Assembly (NCBI RefSeq): GCF_008330945.1
Contig: NZ_CP043489.1
Coordinates: 2,801,501 to 2,865,500, forward strand
Length of the DNA stretch: 64,000 nucleotides
DNA from: Labrys sp. KNU-23
GTDB lineage: Bacteria > Pseudomonadota > Alphaproteobacteria > Rhizobiales > Labraceae
Direction: 5' to 3'
In this document: positions 13,893 through 22,323 of the stretch, piece after piece
How positions within the stretch are numbered: position 1 is the stretch's first letter
Layout of the letters: the number at the start of each line of letters is the position of its first letter
Notes under the pieces: model-generated
What the model was told of the DNA's origin: nothing
The model's database searches: none
The model's input: only the letters and a program-made list of their open reading frames with translations
Translations under genes and position numbers: made by a program

Positions 13893-16622
13893 ATGACCTC
13901 CACGCCCCGCAAACTCGACACCGCCGACGCGTCAGCGCCCGTCACGCCGATGATGGCGCAATATCTCGAGATCAAGGCCGGCTATCCCGGTGCCTTGCTG
14001 TTCTACCGCATGGGCGATTTCTACGAACTGTTCTTCGAGGATGCCGAGATCGCTTCCAAGACGCTCGGCATCGTCCTGACCAAGCGTGGCAAGCACCAGG
14101 GCGAGGACATCGCCATGTGCGGCGTGCCGGTGGTCAGGGCCGATGAATACCTGCAGCGCCTGATCGCCCATGGCCACCGCGTCGCGGTCTGCGAGCAGAT
14201 GGAGGATCCGGCCGAGGCCAAGAAGCGTGGCTCCAAATCGGTGGTCAAGCGCGGTGTCGTCCGTCTGGTCACGCCCGGCACCATCACCGAGGAGACGCTG
14301 CTGGAGCCGACGCGCACCAATCTGCTGCTGGCTCTGGCGCGACTGCGCATTTCCGACGACGAGGCCCGTTATGGCCTTGCCTTCGCCGACATCTCCACCG
14401 GGGAGTTCGGCCTGTCGGAATGCGACGAGGCGGGATTGCCGGCCGAACTCGCCCGGCTTGACCCGTCCGAGGTCGTCATGGCCGAGGCGGTGCATGAGGA
14501 TGCCGAGCTGGCGTCCCTCTGGCGCGAATGCCGCGCCGCCGTCACGCCGGTCGGGCGCGACGTCTTCGACGGCTCCCAGGCCGAGCGCCGCCTCGCAGCC
14601 TTCTATGATGTGGGCACCATCGATGGCTTCGGTACCTTCTCGCGGGCCGAACTCGTCGCCGCCTCCGGCCTCGTCACCTATATCCTGCGCACCCAGGTCG
14701 GCCAGAAGCCGGCGCTCGCTCCGCCCCGTCGGGACGGCGCCAGCGCGCATATGGCCGTCGATGCCGCCACCCGAGCCAATCTGGAACTGACGCGCACCTT
14801 GGGCGGCGAGCGGGCCGGCTCCCTGTTCGACGCCGTCGATCGCTCGGTGACGGCCGCTGGCGGCCGCCTCCTGGCGCAATGGCTGGCAAGCCCGCTACTG
14901 CAGCCCGAGGCCATTGCGCTCCGCCAGGATGCGGTGGCTTTCTTTGCCGAGCAGGCCCTGCTGCGCGGCCAGGTCCGCGCCCGGCTGAAATCGGCCCCGG
15001 ATATCGCCCGCTCCATGGCACGCCTCGCCCTCGACCGGGCTGGCCCGCGCGATCTGGCGGCGCTCAGGGAAGGGCTTGTTGGCATTGCCGGTATCGAAAC
15101 CCTGCTGCGGCAGCGCGAAGCCGAACTGCCGTCGATGCTTGCCGGCATCCTGTCGGCCCTGGCAAGGCCGGATCAGGGCCTGGCGGCGCGCCTGGCCGCA
15201 GCCCTGCAGGACGATCTGCCGCTGCTCAAGCGCGATGGTGGCTTCGTGCGCGCCGGCTATGACCAGGCCCTCGACGAGACCAGGGCCCTGCGCGACGAGA
15301 GCCGGCGCGTCATCGCCGGACTGCAGGCGCGCTATGCCGAGGAGAGCGAGGTCCGCCAGCTCAAGATCAAGCACAATAACATGATCGGCTATTTCGTCGA
15401 GGTGCCGCAGCAGGCCGGCGAAGCCTTCCTGCAGCCGGGCCTGCGCGAGACCTACGTGCATCGCCAGACCATGGCCGGCGCCATGCGCTTTTCGACCGCC
15501 GAGCTCTCGACGCTGGAATCGCGCATCGCCTCGGCGGCCGAGCGTTCGCTGGCGAGCGAACTCCAGATCTTTTCCGATCTCGCTGCCGCCTTGCTCGGCG
15601 ATAGCGTCGCCATCCGGGCCGCCACCGAAGCCCTCGCCCTGCTCGACGTCATCGTGGCGCTCGCCGTTCTCGCCGACGAAGAAAACTATGTCCGCCCCGT
15701 TGTCGATACCTCGCTGGCCTTCGCCATCGAGGGCGGCCGCCATCCCGTGGTCGAACGCGCGCTGAAGCGCGAGGGCAAGCCCTTCGTCGCCAATGACTGC
15801 GAGCTGAGTGGCGAGGGGCAGGGAAAGCAAGCGGCCGGCAGGATCTGGCTGCTCACCGGCCCGAACATGGCGGGTAAGTCGACGTTCCTGCGCCAGAACG
15901 CCCTGATTGCGGTCTTGGCGCAGATCGGGTCCTTCGTGCCGGCAAAATCGGCCCATATCGGCGCCGTCGACGCATTGTTCTCGCGTGTCGGCGCCGCCGA
16001 CGATTTGGCGCGCGGGCGCTCCACCTTCATGGTGGAGATGGTGGAGACGGCGGCGATCCTCAACCAGGCCGGGCCGCGCGCGCTCGTCATCCTCGATGAG
16101 ATCGGCCGCGGCACCGCCACCTTCGACGGGCTTTCCATCGCCTGGGCGGCGATCGAGAACCTCAGCGCCGTCAATCATTGCCGGGCCCTGTTCGCCACGC
16201 ATTATCACGAGCTCACCCAGCTGACGAAGAAGCTGCCGCGGCTGGCCAACGCCACCATGCGGGTCACCGAATGGCATGGCGACGTCGTCTTCCTGCATGA
16301 GGTGGTGCCCGGCGCTGCCGATCGTTCCTACGGCATCCAGGTCGCCAAGCTCGCCGGCATGCCGGCCGCCGTGGTGGAACGGGCGCGCGCCGTGCTGGCG
16401 CAGCTCGAGGCTGGAGATCGCCAGGCTCCGGCGGCCCGCCTGGTCGACGATCTTCCCCTGTTCGCGGCAGCCCCGCGAGCGTCGGCCCAGGTCGCCGTCA
16501 CGGCGCGGGATGAGGTCGCCGAAGCCCTCGATGGGCTCGACCCCAACGACATGACGCCCCGCCAGGCGCTCGACGCCTTGTTTTCCTTGAAAGCCAAACG
16601 CGATAGCGCCAAGAAGGGATAA
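13893..16622 (+). CDS. mutS: DNA mismatch repair protein MutS
   Basis: A 909-aa MutS. Domain I carries the mismatch-stacking GDFYELF (Phe43, Glu45), then the connector, lever (about 270-560) and clamp domains. The ATPase has Walker A GPNMAGKST (about 655-663), ARGRSTFMVEM and ILDEIGRGTATFDG (Walker B), and the C-terminal TPRQALDALFSLK tail. MutS dimers find base mismatches and recruit MutL. Length is normal for alphaproteobacteria. glnD follows on the same strand after a 211-bp spacer filled by two repeat elements; this pairing is common in Rhizobiales. Confidence 0.98.
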   Translation: MTSTPRKLDTADASAPVTPMMAQYLEIKAGYPGALLFYRMGDFYELFFEDAEIASKTLGIVLTKRGKHQGEDIAMCGVPVVRADEYLQRLIAHGHRVAVCEQMEDPAEAKKRGSKSVVKRGVVRLVTPGTITEETLLEPTRTNLLLALARLRISDDEARYGLAFADISTGEFGLSECDEAGLPAELARLDPSEVVMAEAVHEDAELASLWRECRAAVTPVGRDVFDGSQAERRLAAFYDVGTIDGFGTFSRAELVAASGLVTYILRTQVGQKPALAPPRRDGASAHMAVDAATRANLELTRTLGGERAGSLFDAVDRSVTAAGGRLLAQWLASPLLQPEAIALRQDAVAFFAEQALLRGQVRARLKSAPDIARSMARLALDRAGPRDLAALREGLVGIAGIETLLRQREAELPSMLAGILSALARPDQGLAARLAAALQDDLPLLKRDGGFVRAGYDQALDETRALRDESRRVIAGLQARYAEESEVRQLKIKHNNMIGYFVEVPQQAGEAFLQPGLRETYVHRQTMAGAMRFSTAELSTLESRIASAAERSLASELQIFSDLAAALLGDSVAIRAATEALALLDVIVALAVLADEENYVRPVVDTSLAFAIEGGRHPVVERALKREGKPFVANDCELSGEGQGKQAAGRIWLLTGPNMAGKSTFLRQNALIAVLAQIGSFVPAKSAHIGAVDALFSRVGAADDLARGRSTFMVEMVETAAILNQAGPRALVILDEIGRGTATFDGLSIAWAAIENLSAVNHCRALFATHYHELTQLTKKLPRLANATMRVTEWHGDVVFLHEVVPGAADRSYGIQVAKLAGMPAAVVERARAVLAQLEAGDRQAPAARLVDDLPLFAAAPRASAQVAVTARDEVAEALDGLDPNDMTPRQALDALFSLKAKRDSAKKG

Positions 16623-16624
16623 TT

Positions 16625-16709
16625 CCTGGGACCGCCGGCTTCCAGCCGGCTCTTCTCATCCGGCGAGCGCTGCGGTTCCAAGAGCCGGCTGGAAGCCGGC
16701 GGTCCCGGG
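16625..16709. repeat. Paired 30-nt hairpin units, copy D
   Basis: Left arm 16625-16654 and right arm 16680-16709 are inverted copies matching at 29 of 30 positions, with a 25-nt centre. Here the unit is AAGAGCCGGCTGGAAGCCGG then CGGTCCCGGG. Layout and centre match copies A and B, but the inner stem has changed on both sides. It starts 3 bp after the mutS stop, so it may also end the mutS transcript. Confidence 0.85.
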
Positions 16710-16723
16710 ACACTCTCCTTCCT

Positions 16724-16822
16724 AGAGCAAAGCGCGTTCAAGTGTGAACGCCCATTTGCTCTAACTCCTTGTTCCAACGCGTCTTTGCGATTCTAGGTGA
16801 TCCGTCAAACCGCAAAACGCTA
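16724..16822 (+). repeat. Intergenic mosaic repeat, copy b
   Basis: The most complete copy of the element also seen at 84-183: AGAGCAAAGCGCGTTCA..TGAACGC..TTTGCTCTAACTC, then CAACGCGTCTTTGCGATTCT and CCGCAAAACGCT. GCGTTCA and TGAACGC, and AGAGCAAA and TTTGCTCT, pair to give an extended stem-loop. It lies just before glnD. Confidence 0.8.
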
Positions 16823-16833
16823 TAAGGCCTGCA

Positions 16834-19605
16834 ATGCTCGACAAGCCCGACCGTGAGCTCCACCTCGTCCTCGACCGCATGGCGCTCGAGGCAGAGATCG
16901 ATGCGTTGGCGCTCGAGCATGAGGGCCATGCCGACGCCTTGCGCCAGGCGGTGGTCGCCCTGCTGAAGGCCACCTTGCGCGACGGCCGCGAGACCATCCG
17001 CACCTGGTTCAGCGAAGACCGTCTCGGCACGGCTTGCGCCCAGCGCCTGTCCTGGCTGGAGGACGAGATCATCCGCGCCAGCTATGCCTATGTGACGCGC
17101 TACGTCTATACCACCCACAATCCGACGGCCGGCGAGCGCATGGCCGTCATCGCCGTGGGCGGCTATGGCCGCGGCACCCTCGCGCCGGGGTCGGACATCG
17201 ACCTGCTCTTCCTGCTGCCCTCCAAGCAGACGGCCTGGGGCGAGAGCGTCACCGAGGCCATCCTCTACGTTTTGTGGGATCTCGGACAGAAGGTCGGCCA
17301 CGCCACGCGTACGATCGACGAGTGCCTGCGCCTTGCCCGCGGCGACATGACCATTCGCACCGCTTTGCTCGAGGCACGCCCGATCCTCGGTGACATGGGG
17401 CTGGCGAGCGAGCTTGCCGCCCGTTTCGACCGCGAACTCGTGCAGCTCACGGCCGCCGAGTTCGTGGCGGCCAAGCTTGCCGAGCGTGACGAGCGCCTGA
17501 TCAAGGCCGGCAATTCGCGCTACCGGGTCGAGCCCAACGTCAAGGAAGGCAAGGGCGGCCTGCGCGATCTCAACACGCTCTACTGGATCGCCAAATATGT
17601 CTATCGTGTCCGGGATGCTGCCGATCTCGTCGAAGCCGGCCTGTTCACCCGACGCGAATATCGCCAGTTCACCCTGGCCGAGGACTTTCTGTGGGCGACG
17701 CGCTGCGCCCTGCATTTCCTCACCGGCCGCGCCGAAGAGCGCCTGACCTTCGACATCCAGCGCGAGATCGCGGCCTTTCTGGGTTATTCGGACCGCGGCG
17801 GCCTACGCGGCGTCGAACGCTTCATGAAGCACTATTTCCTGGTCGCCAAGGATGTCGGGGATCTCACGGCCATCGTCTGCGCCGCGCTGGAAGCGCGCCA
17901 GGAAAAACCCAAGGCGATGCTGGACCGCTTCATCGCCCCCTTTCGTCGCAGCCAGCGCCAGGCCCTGATCGGCACCAAGGATTTCGTGATCGAGACGGGC
18001 CGGCTCAACGTCGCCAACGACCAGGTGTTCGCGCGCGATCCCGTCAACCTGATCCGCCTGTTCCATCTCGCCGACCTGCATTCGCTCGCTCTGCATCCCG
18101 ACGCGATGCGCCTCGTCACCCGCTCGCTCAAGCTGGTGAACGCTTCGCTGCGCGAGAATGGCGAGGCCAACCGGCTGTTCCTGGAGATCCTGACCTCGCG
18201 CAATGCCCCCGAGACCGTGCTCCGACGCATGAACGAGGCCGGCGTGCTCGGCCGCTTCATCCCGGATTTCGGCAAGGTCGTGGCGATGATGCAGTTCAAC
18301 ATGTATCACCGCTACACGGTGGACGAGCATCTCCTGCGTTCGGTCGGCGAACTCGCCGACATCGACCGCGGCGAGGGCGGAGACGAGCATCCTCTCGTCA
18401 ACGAGATCATGCCGACCATCCAGAACCGCACCGCCCTCTATGTCGCCACCTTCCTGCACGACATCGCCAAGGGACGGCCGGAGGATCACTCGCTCGCCGG
18501 CGCCAAGATCGCCAAGCGGCTGGGGCCTCGCCTGGGCCTGACCCCGGGCCAGACCGACACCGTGTCCTGGCTGGTCGAGCAGCATCTGGTGATGTCGATG
18601 ACGGCGCAGTCCCGCGACATCTCCGACCGCAAGACCATCGAGACCTTCGCCGGCACCGTGCAGACGCTGGAGCGGCTGAAGCTGCTGCTCATTCTCACCG
18701 TGTCCGACATCAGGGCGGTGGGGCCGGGCGTGTGGAATGGCTGGAAAGGCCAGCTTCTGCGTTCGCTGTTCTGGGAGACCGAACTGGTGCTGGCCGGCGG
18801 CCACTCCAATGTGGACCGGCGCGCCAGCGTGCAACTGGCCCAGGACGAACTCAGGGCCGGCCTTTCCGATTGGAGCGCGGAGGAGATCGACGCCTATACG
18901 GCTCGTCTCTATGCCCCCTATTGGCTCAAGGTCGATCTGCCCAGGCGCCTGCGCCACGCCCGGTTCGTGCGCGCCGTGCGCGAGCGCGGCGAAACGCTCG
19001 GCACCGAGGTCGCCACCGATGCCTTCCGCGGCGTGACCGAACTGACGATCCTTGCTCCCGACCATCCGCGCCTGTTGTCGATCATCACCGGTGCCTGTGC
19101 GGCCTCCGGCGCCAACATCGTCGATGCCCAGATCAACACCACCACGGACGGCCTGGCACTCGACACCATTTTCGTCAGCCGCGAATTTCCTGAAGACGAG
19201 GATGAGTTGCGGCGAGCCGGCCGCATCGCCCAGGCGATGGAGCAGGCGCTCACCGGCACCATCCGCCTGCCGGAAGCCGTGGCCAAGCGCAGTGCCATCA
19301 AGCCGCGGCAGAAGGCCTTCCAGGTCGCGCCCGAGGTGGTGGTCGACAATGAATGGTCGAACCGCCACACCGTGGTGGAGGTCTGGGGCCTCGACCGCCC
19401 CGGCCTGCTTTACGACCTCACCACCGCGATCTCGCGGCTCAACCTCAACATTGCTTCAGCCCATATCGCCACCTTCGGCGAGAAGGCGGTCGACGTCTTC
19501 TACGTCACCGACCTCACCGGCGCCAAGATCACTTCGGTGCAGCGCCAGGACAGCATTCGCAGCAATCTGCTGGCGGTGTTCCGGGGCGAGGGGAAATCGG
19601 GCTGA
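16834..19605 (+). CDS. glnD: [Protein-PII] uridylyltransferase / uridylyl-removing enzyme GlnD
   Basis: A 923-aa nitrogen sensor that uridylylates PII when glutamine is low and removes UMP when it is high. Domains in order: nucleotidyltransferase with VGGYGRGTLAPGSDIDLLF (about residues 108-126, with the catalytic Asp pair), the PII-uridylyltransferase linker, an HD hydrolase domain (FLHDIAKG...EDHS, about 545-565), and two C-terminal ACT domains (ILAPDHPRLLSIITG and VWGLDRPGLLYDLTTAISRLNLNIASA). All catalytic motifs are present. Unlike many relatives, no mviN/murJ follows; the EAD-protease operon converges from the other side 30 bp downstream. Confidence 0.98.
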   Translation: MLDKPDRELHLVLDRMALEAEIDALALEHEGHADALRQAVVALLKATLRDGRETIRTWFSEDRLGTACAQRLSWLEDEIIRASYAYVTRYVYTTHNPTAGERMAVIAVGGYGRGTLAPGSDIDLLFLLPSKQTAWGESVTEAILYVLWDLGQKVGHATRTIDECLRLARGDMTIRTALLEARPILGDMGLASELAARFDRELVQLTAAEFVAAKLAERDERLIKAGNSRYRVEPNVKEGKGGLRDLNTLYWIAKYVYRVRDAADLVEAGLFTRREYRQFTLAEDFLWATRCALHFLTGRAEERLTFDIQREIAAFLGYSDRGGLRGVERFMKHYFLVAKDVGDLTAIVCAALEARQEKPKAMLDRFIAPFRRSQRQALIGTKDFVIETGRLNVANDQVFARDPVNLIRLFHLADLHSLALHPDAMRLVTRSLKLVNASLRENGEANRLFLEILTSRNAPETVLRRMNEAGVLGRFIPDFGKVVAMMQFNMYHRYTVDEHLLRSVGELADIDRGEGGDEHPLVNEIMPTIQNRTALYVATFLHDIAKGRPEDHSLAGAKIAKRLGPRLGLTPGQTDTVSWLVEQHLVMSMTAQSRDISDRKTIETFAGTVQTLERLKLLLILTVSDIRAVGPGVWNGWKGQLLRSLFWETELVLAGGHSNVDRRASVQLAQDELRAGLSDWSAEEIDAYTARLYAPYWLKVDLPRRLRHARFVRAVRERGETLGTEVATDAFRGVTELTILAPDHPRLLSIITGACAASGANIVDAQINTTTDGLALDTIFVSREFPEDEDELRRAGRIAQAMEQALTGTIRLPEAVAKRSAIKPRQKAFQVAPEVVVDNEWSNRHTVVEVWGLDRPGLLYDLTTAISRLNLNIASAHIATFGEKAVDVFYVTDLTGAKITSVQRQDSIRSNLLAVFRGEGKSG

Positions 19606-19635
19606 CCGGTGTGGTATCGGCCCGGTGCAACGGCC

Positions 19636-20967
19636 TTATTGCAGCCTCTGCACCAGCTGCTGATAGAATTTCTGCGAATCCGCCCCCATCGGAAGGTCGT
19701 TCTGCGCGTTGGGGCCGACCAGATCGGCGGTGACGATGCGAGCCCTGTCGCGCAGGGCCGACCAGGCCGGCAAGGTCCATTGGGCCGACGTGATGATCGA
19801 GAGGATGTAGAGCACGTTGTAGCGCCCGGTCAGGGTCAGGCTCTGGACCGCCGGCCGCGCCAGCATGTTGACGAGGGCTCCGACCAGCATGCGCTGGTCG
19901 TCGGGTGAGACCGTCCCGTCGCGCACGGCCCGCACGAGGTTCTCCGTGGTCGCTCGCCGCACATCGCCATCGGGACCATCGATCAGGTTGACGTTGGCGA
20001 GCAGCTGCTCTCCGGCAGTGAGCGGGGGCAAGGACGGCTTGTGGGCACGGGACTGGTCGATGGCCTGTGTCAGCACGGCATTCGAATCGCGCAGATACAT
20101 ATGCTGGGTTGGATTCAATGTCGGTGATGGTGTCTGAGCCAGGGCGACTTTGAGCTTGGCCTGGGCTTCCTCAAGCGCGCTTTTCATCGCCAGGAGCTGA
20201 TCGTTGAGCTCCTTGAGTTCGGCTGCATGCTGAAATCGTTCGGTCTGGAGCCGAACGTCGGCCACCAGGAAACGCTGGGCCCGTTTGTCATTGTCCGCCG
20301 ACAACTGATCGGCTTCCTTGCGCGCTTCGTTCTCTCGAAAAAAGGATATGAGGGCGAGAACGGCGAAGGCGATCGACAGGACGAGCGTGACGATGAATCC
20401 GGCGCGGATATGGCGCGTCCGGCGTTCGGCCGCCTCGCTTGCGCTGACGAAGGCCTCGATTTCCGGGTCCTTGCCGCGATAGCCGGCGGCTTCCACCAGC
20501 GCATTGCCGGTGAGCAGGTAGCCGGGTGCCCGGTTCGATCGGCGCCATTGATAGGCCAGGGAGCCGATTCGCACCTGGGCGCGGCCATCCTGCGCCACGG
20601 CTTCCCCCGTCGGTCTCCTTGCCGCTGTCGCGCCGGCAGGCAAGGCCGCGCCCGGCAAGTCGAGATAGGATGCGAGTGGCAGGTCGAGATCCGGCCTCGC
20701 TCCATTCGTCGACCAGGCCAGCAATTGGGTGCTCCAATAGTCGATGATGCCTTGGGCGGTCTCGCGGTCACCCTCCTTTTCAAGCCGCGCGCCGGCTGCC
20801 GCGACACCGGTTCGGAAATCGGCAATACGATCGCGAAAGGCGGCGATCGCCTCTGGACTGTCGTCATTGCGCTGGCTGCTGGATCGGAGCAGGTCGAGAT
20901 GCTGGCTGCTGATATCCGTGATGTTTGCGAAGGAGATCGGCGGGTGGTGCGACGTTTTCCCGCTCAT
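19636..20967 (-). CDS. Membrane coiled-coil protein with STAND-like tail (EAD-protease operon, gene 3)
   Basis: A 443-aa protein without a family name I can assign. The order is: helical N-terminus (1-90, with FRDRIADFRTGVAAAG and AQGIIDYWSTQLL), a segment QVRIGSLAYQWRRSNRAPGYLL..NALVEAAGYRGKDPEIEAFVSASEAAERRTR (about 131-185) that closely resembles the region before the membrane segment in nSTAND NTPases, one transmembrane helix (190-210), a coiled coil (211-275), and a C-terminal helical part (310-443) that may be HEAT/ARM-like. No NTPase motifs are present. It overlaps the preceding gene by 4 bp (ATGA), so it is the last gene of a three-gene operon with a protease. Role inferred: membrane anchor or sensor of the complex. 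Confidence 0.75.
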   Translation of the reverse strand: MSGKTSHHPPISFANITDISSQHLDLLRSSSQRNDDSPEAIAAFRDRIADFRTGVAAAGARLEKEGDRETAQGIIDYWSTQLLAWSTNGARPDLDLPLASYLDLPGAALPAGATAARRPTGEAVAQDGRAQVRIGSLAYQWRRSNRAPGYLLTGNALVEAAGYRGKDPEIEAFVSASEAAERRTRHIRAGFIVTLVLSIAFAVLALISFFRENEARKEADQLSADNDKRAQRFLVADVRLQTERFQHAAELKELNDQLLAMKSALEEAQAKLKVALAQTPSPTLNPTQHMYLRDSNAVLTQAIDQSRAHKPSLPPLTAGEQLLANVNLIDGPDGDVRRATTENLVRAVRDGTVSPDDQRMLVGALVNMLARPAVQSLTLTGRYNVLYILSIITSAQWTLPAWSALRDRARIVTADLVGPNAQNDLPMGADSQKFYQQLVQRLQ

Positions 20968-22307
20968 TGCACGGCCCCCAGGATATTTCTCAGGCGGTCA
21001 CTGATCTGGAAGACGCTGTCGAAATCCGCCTTCAGCCTGCTGTCGAGCGCGAAGAACTGGGCACTGGCATTCTTCTGGAAAGCCGAGAAGGCCCGCTGCA
21101 GGGCGCGGATCGCGGGCGCGCTCTTGAGGTTGAATGCGGTGTCGCGCTGTGCGATCTCGACATCCTGGAGGCAGGCGTCGATCTTGCCGCAATCCTCCCC
21201 GTCCACCGTCATGTCAGCCCGTTCCAGGCCGAGTGCGGCCAGATTCAGCAGCATTACCCTGGTCTCCGGCCACAAGGCGGCGATTTCGTCCACGATCAAG
21301 ACACCGGGATCGTCCAGGCAACTGGCGAGGATCGAGAGATTCTGCTCCACTTTCTGCAAGCGGTTATGGGTCGCGATCCGGCTCATCAAGGTGCGCTGCA
21401 GGGCTCCGAGGGCGACGATCGCCTCGTCGAGCGCAGCCAGAAGGCCGGCATCGGCTGCGCCGATCTCGACCAGGGCGCCGGCCAGTTCCGGCAGGGGCAG
21501 TTTCGTTGCGGCATCGAAGATGCCCTTGTTCAACTGCACGGACTGGCCATCGCTGATCGAGGCGATCTGCCGGATGGCGATGAGCACCGGCCCCGGCTTG
21601 TCGGCGTCGAGGCCTTCCTGGCAGCGCTGCGAGCTGCTTGCCAGGTCCTCGACCCAGGACAGATCGAGACCGCCTAGGATTTCGTTCGCCCCAGGTTTGG
21701 CGATCTCGGTGCGGATCGCGATCACGGCAGCGCGGACCTGCGAGATATAGACCTGGACCGTCTCGTAGCTGATCGGGTTGTCCATGGTCGCCACCGCCTG
21801 CAGCAGGATGCGGGTGTGGTTGATCTGAATGTGGTGAAGGCTGTCGTGCAGTCCCTTATAGGCGGCCAGCAAGTTGATGCGCTGGCCGATTTCGACAAGC
21901 CGCTGCTTCGAAATGCCCGCCTTCTTGCGCACCTCGTCCTTGGCCAGGTAGGCTGCGAGGCTGTCGAGCCCGCTGACCACGGTGCCGACCTGCGACGCCA
22001 CGCTCGGCGGCGCGGTCAGGGCATCGGGGATCAGCTGCGTGACCAGCTCCCTGAACGCGGTATTGTCGTTCTTGGCGTGCAGGACGATGGCGACGAAATT
22101 GGTCAGGATCCCGCATTTTTGGGCCCAGTCGACACAGTCCCGGGCGACCTTGCGCCGGGGCTGCTCGGCAAAGCTCACGCCGGTGATGGCAACCGAGGTG
22201 CCGTAGCAGATCTGCATGAGGTCGCCGAGTTCGCGAAAGGTGCACAGGTCTCCAATGGCGTTGGAGATCGAGACCACGCTCTGAGGGGGGAGTGTGACAA
22301 GGCCCAT
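20964..22307 (-). CDS. EAD1-like domain helical protein (EAD-protease operon, gene 2)
   Basis: A 447-aa, almost all-helical soluble protein. Residues 8-95 (VVSISNAIGDLCTFRELGDLMQICYG ... RDCVDWAQKCGILTNFVAIVLHAKNDNTAFRELVTQLIP) follow the pattern of effector-associated domain 1: leading helix, F..L..L....G, then a W(A)...G..L..L......N..L.... block. The N-terminus of the adjacent protease has the same pattern. The rest (about 110-447) is helical with no known motif. It lies 16 bp after the protease and overlaps the third gene by 4 bp. EADs are thought to pair like with like, so it may link the protease to a sensor. The EAD call rests on eye-level pattern matching. Confidence 0.65.
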   Translation of the reverse strand: MGLVTLPPQSVVSISNAIGDLCTFRELGDLMQICYGTSVAITGVSFAEQPRRKVARDCVDWAQKCGILTNFVAIVLHAKNDNTAFRELVTQLIPDALTAPPSVASQVGTVVSGLDSLAAYLAKDEVRKKAGISKQRLVEIGQRINLLAAYKGLHDSLHHIQINHTRILLQAVATMDNPISYETVQVYISQVRAAVIAIRTEIAKPGANEILGGLDLSWVEDLASSSQRCQEGLDADKPGPVLIAIRQIASISDGQSVQLNKGIFDAATKLPLPELAGALVEIGAADAGLLAALDEAIVALGALQRTLMSRIATHNRLQKVEQNLSILASCLDDPGVLIVDEIAALWPETRVMLLNLAALGLERADMTVDGEDCGKIDACLQDVEIAQRDTAFNLKSAPAIRALQRAFSAFQKNASAQFFALDSRLKADFDSVFQISDRLRNILGAVQ

Positions 22308-22323
22308 GCCGTTCTCCCTTTCC

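Noticed and set aside
9554..16709. CRISPR array formed by the repeated hairpins
   Set aside because: The units are inverted pairs scattered between genes with unequal spacing, not direct repeats with regular spacers, and no cas genes are present.
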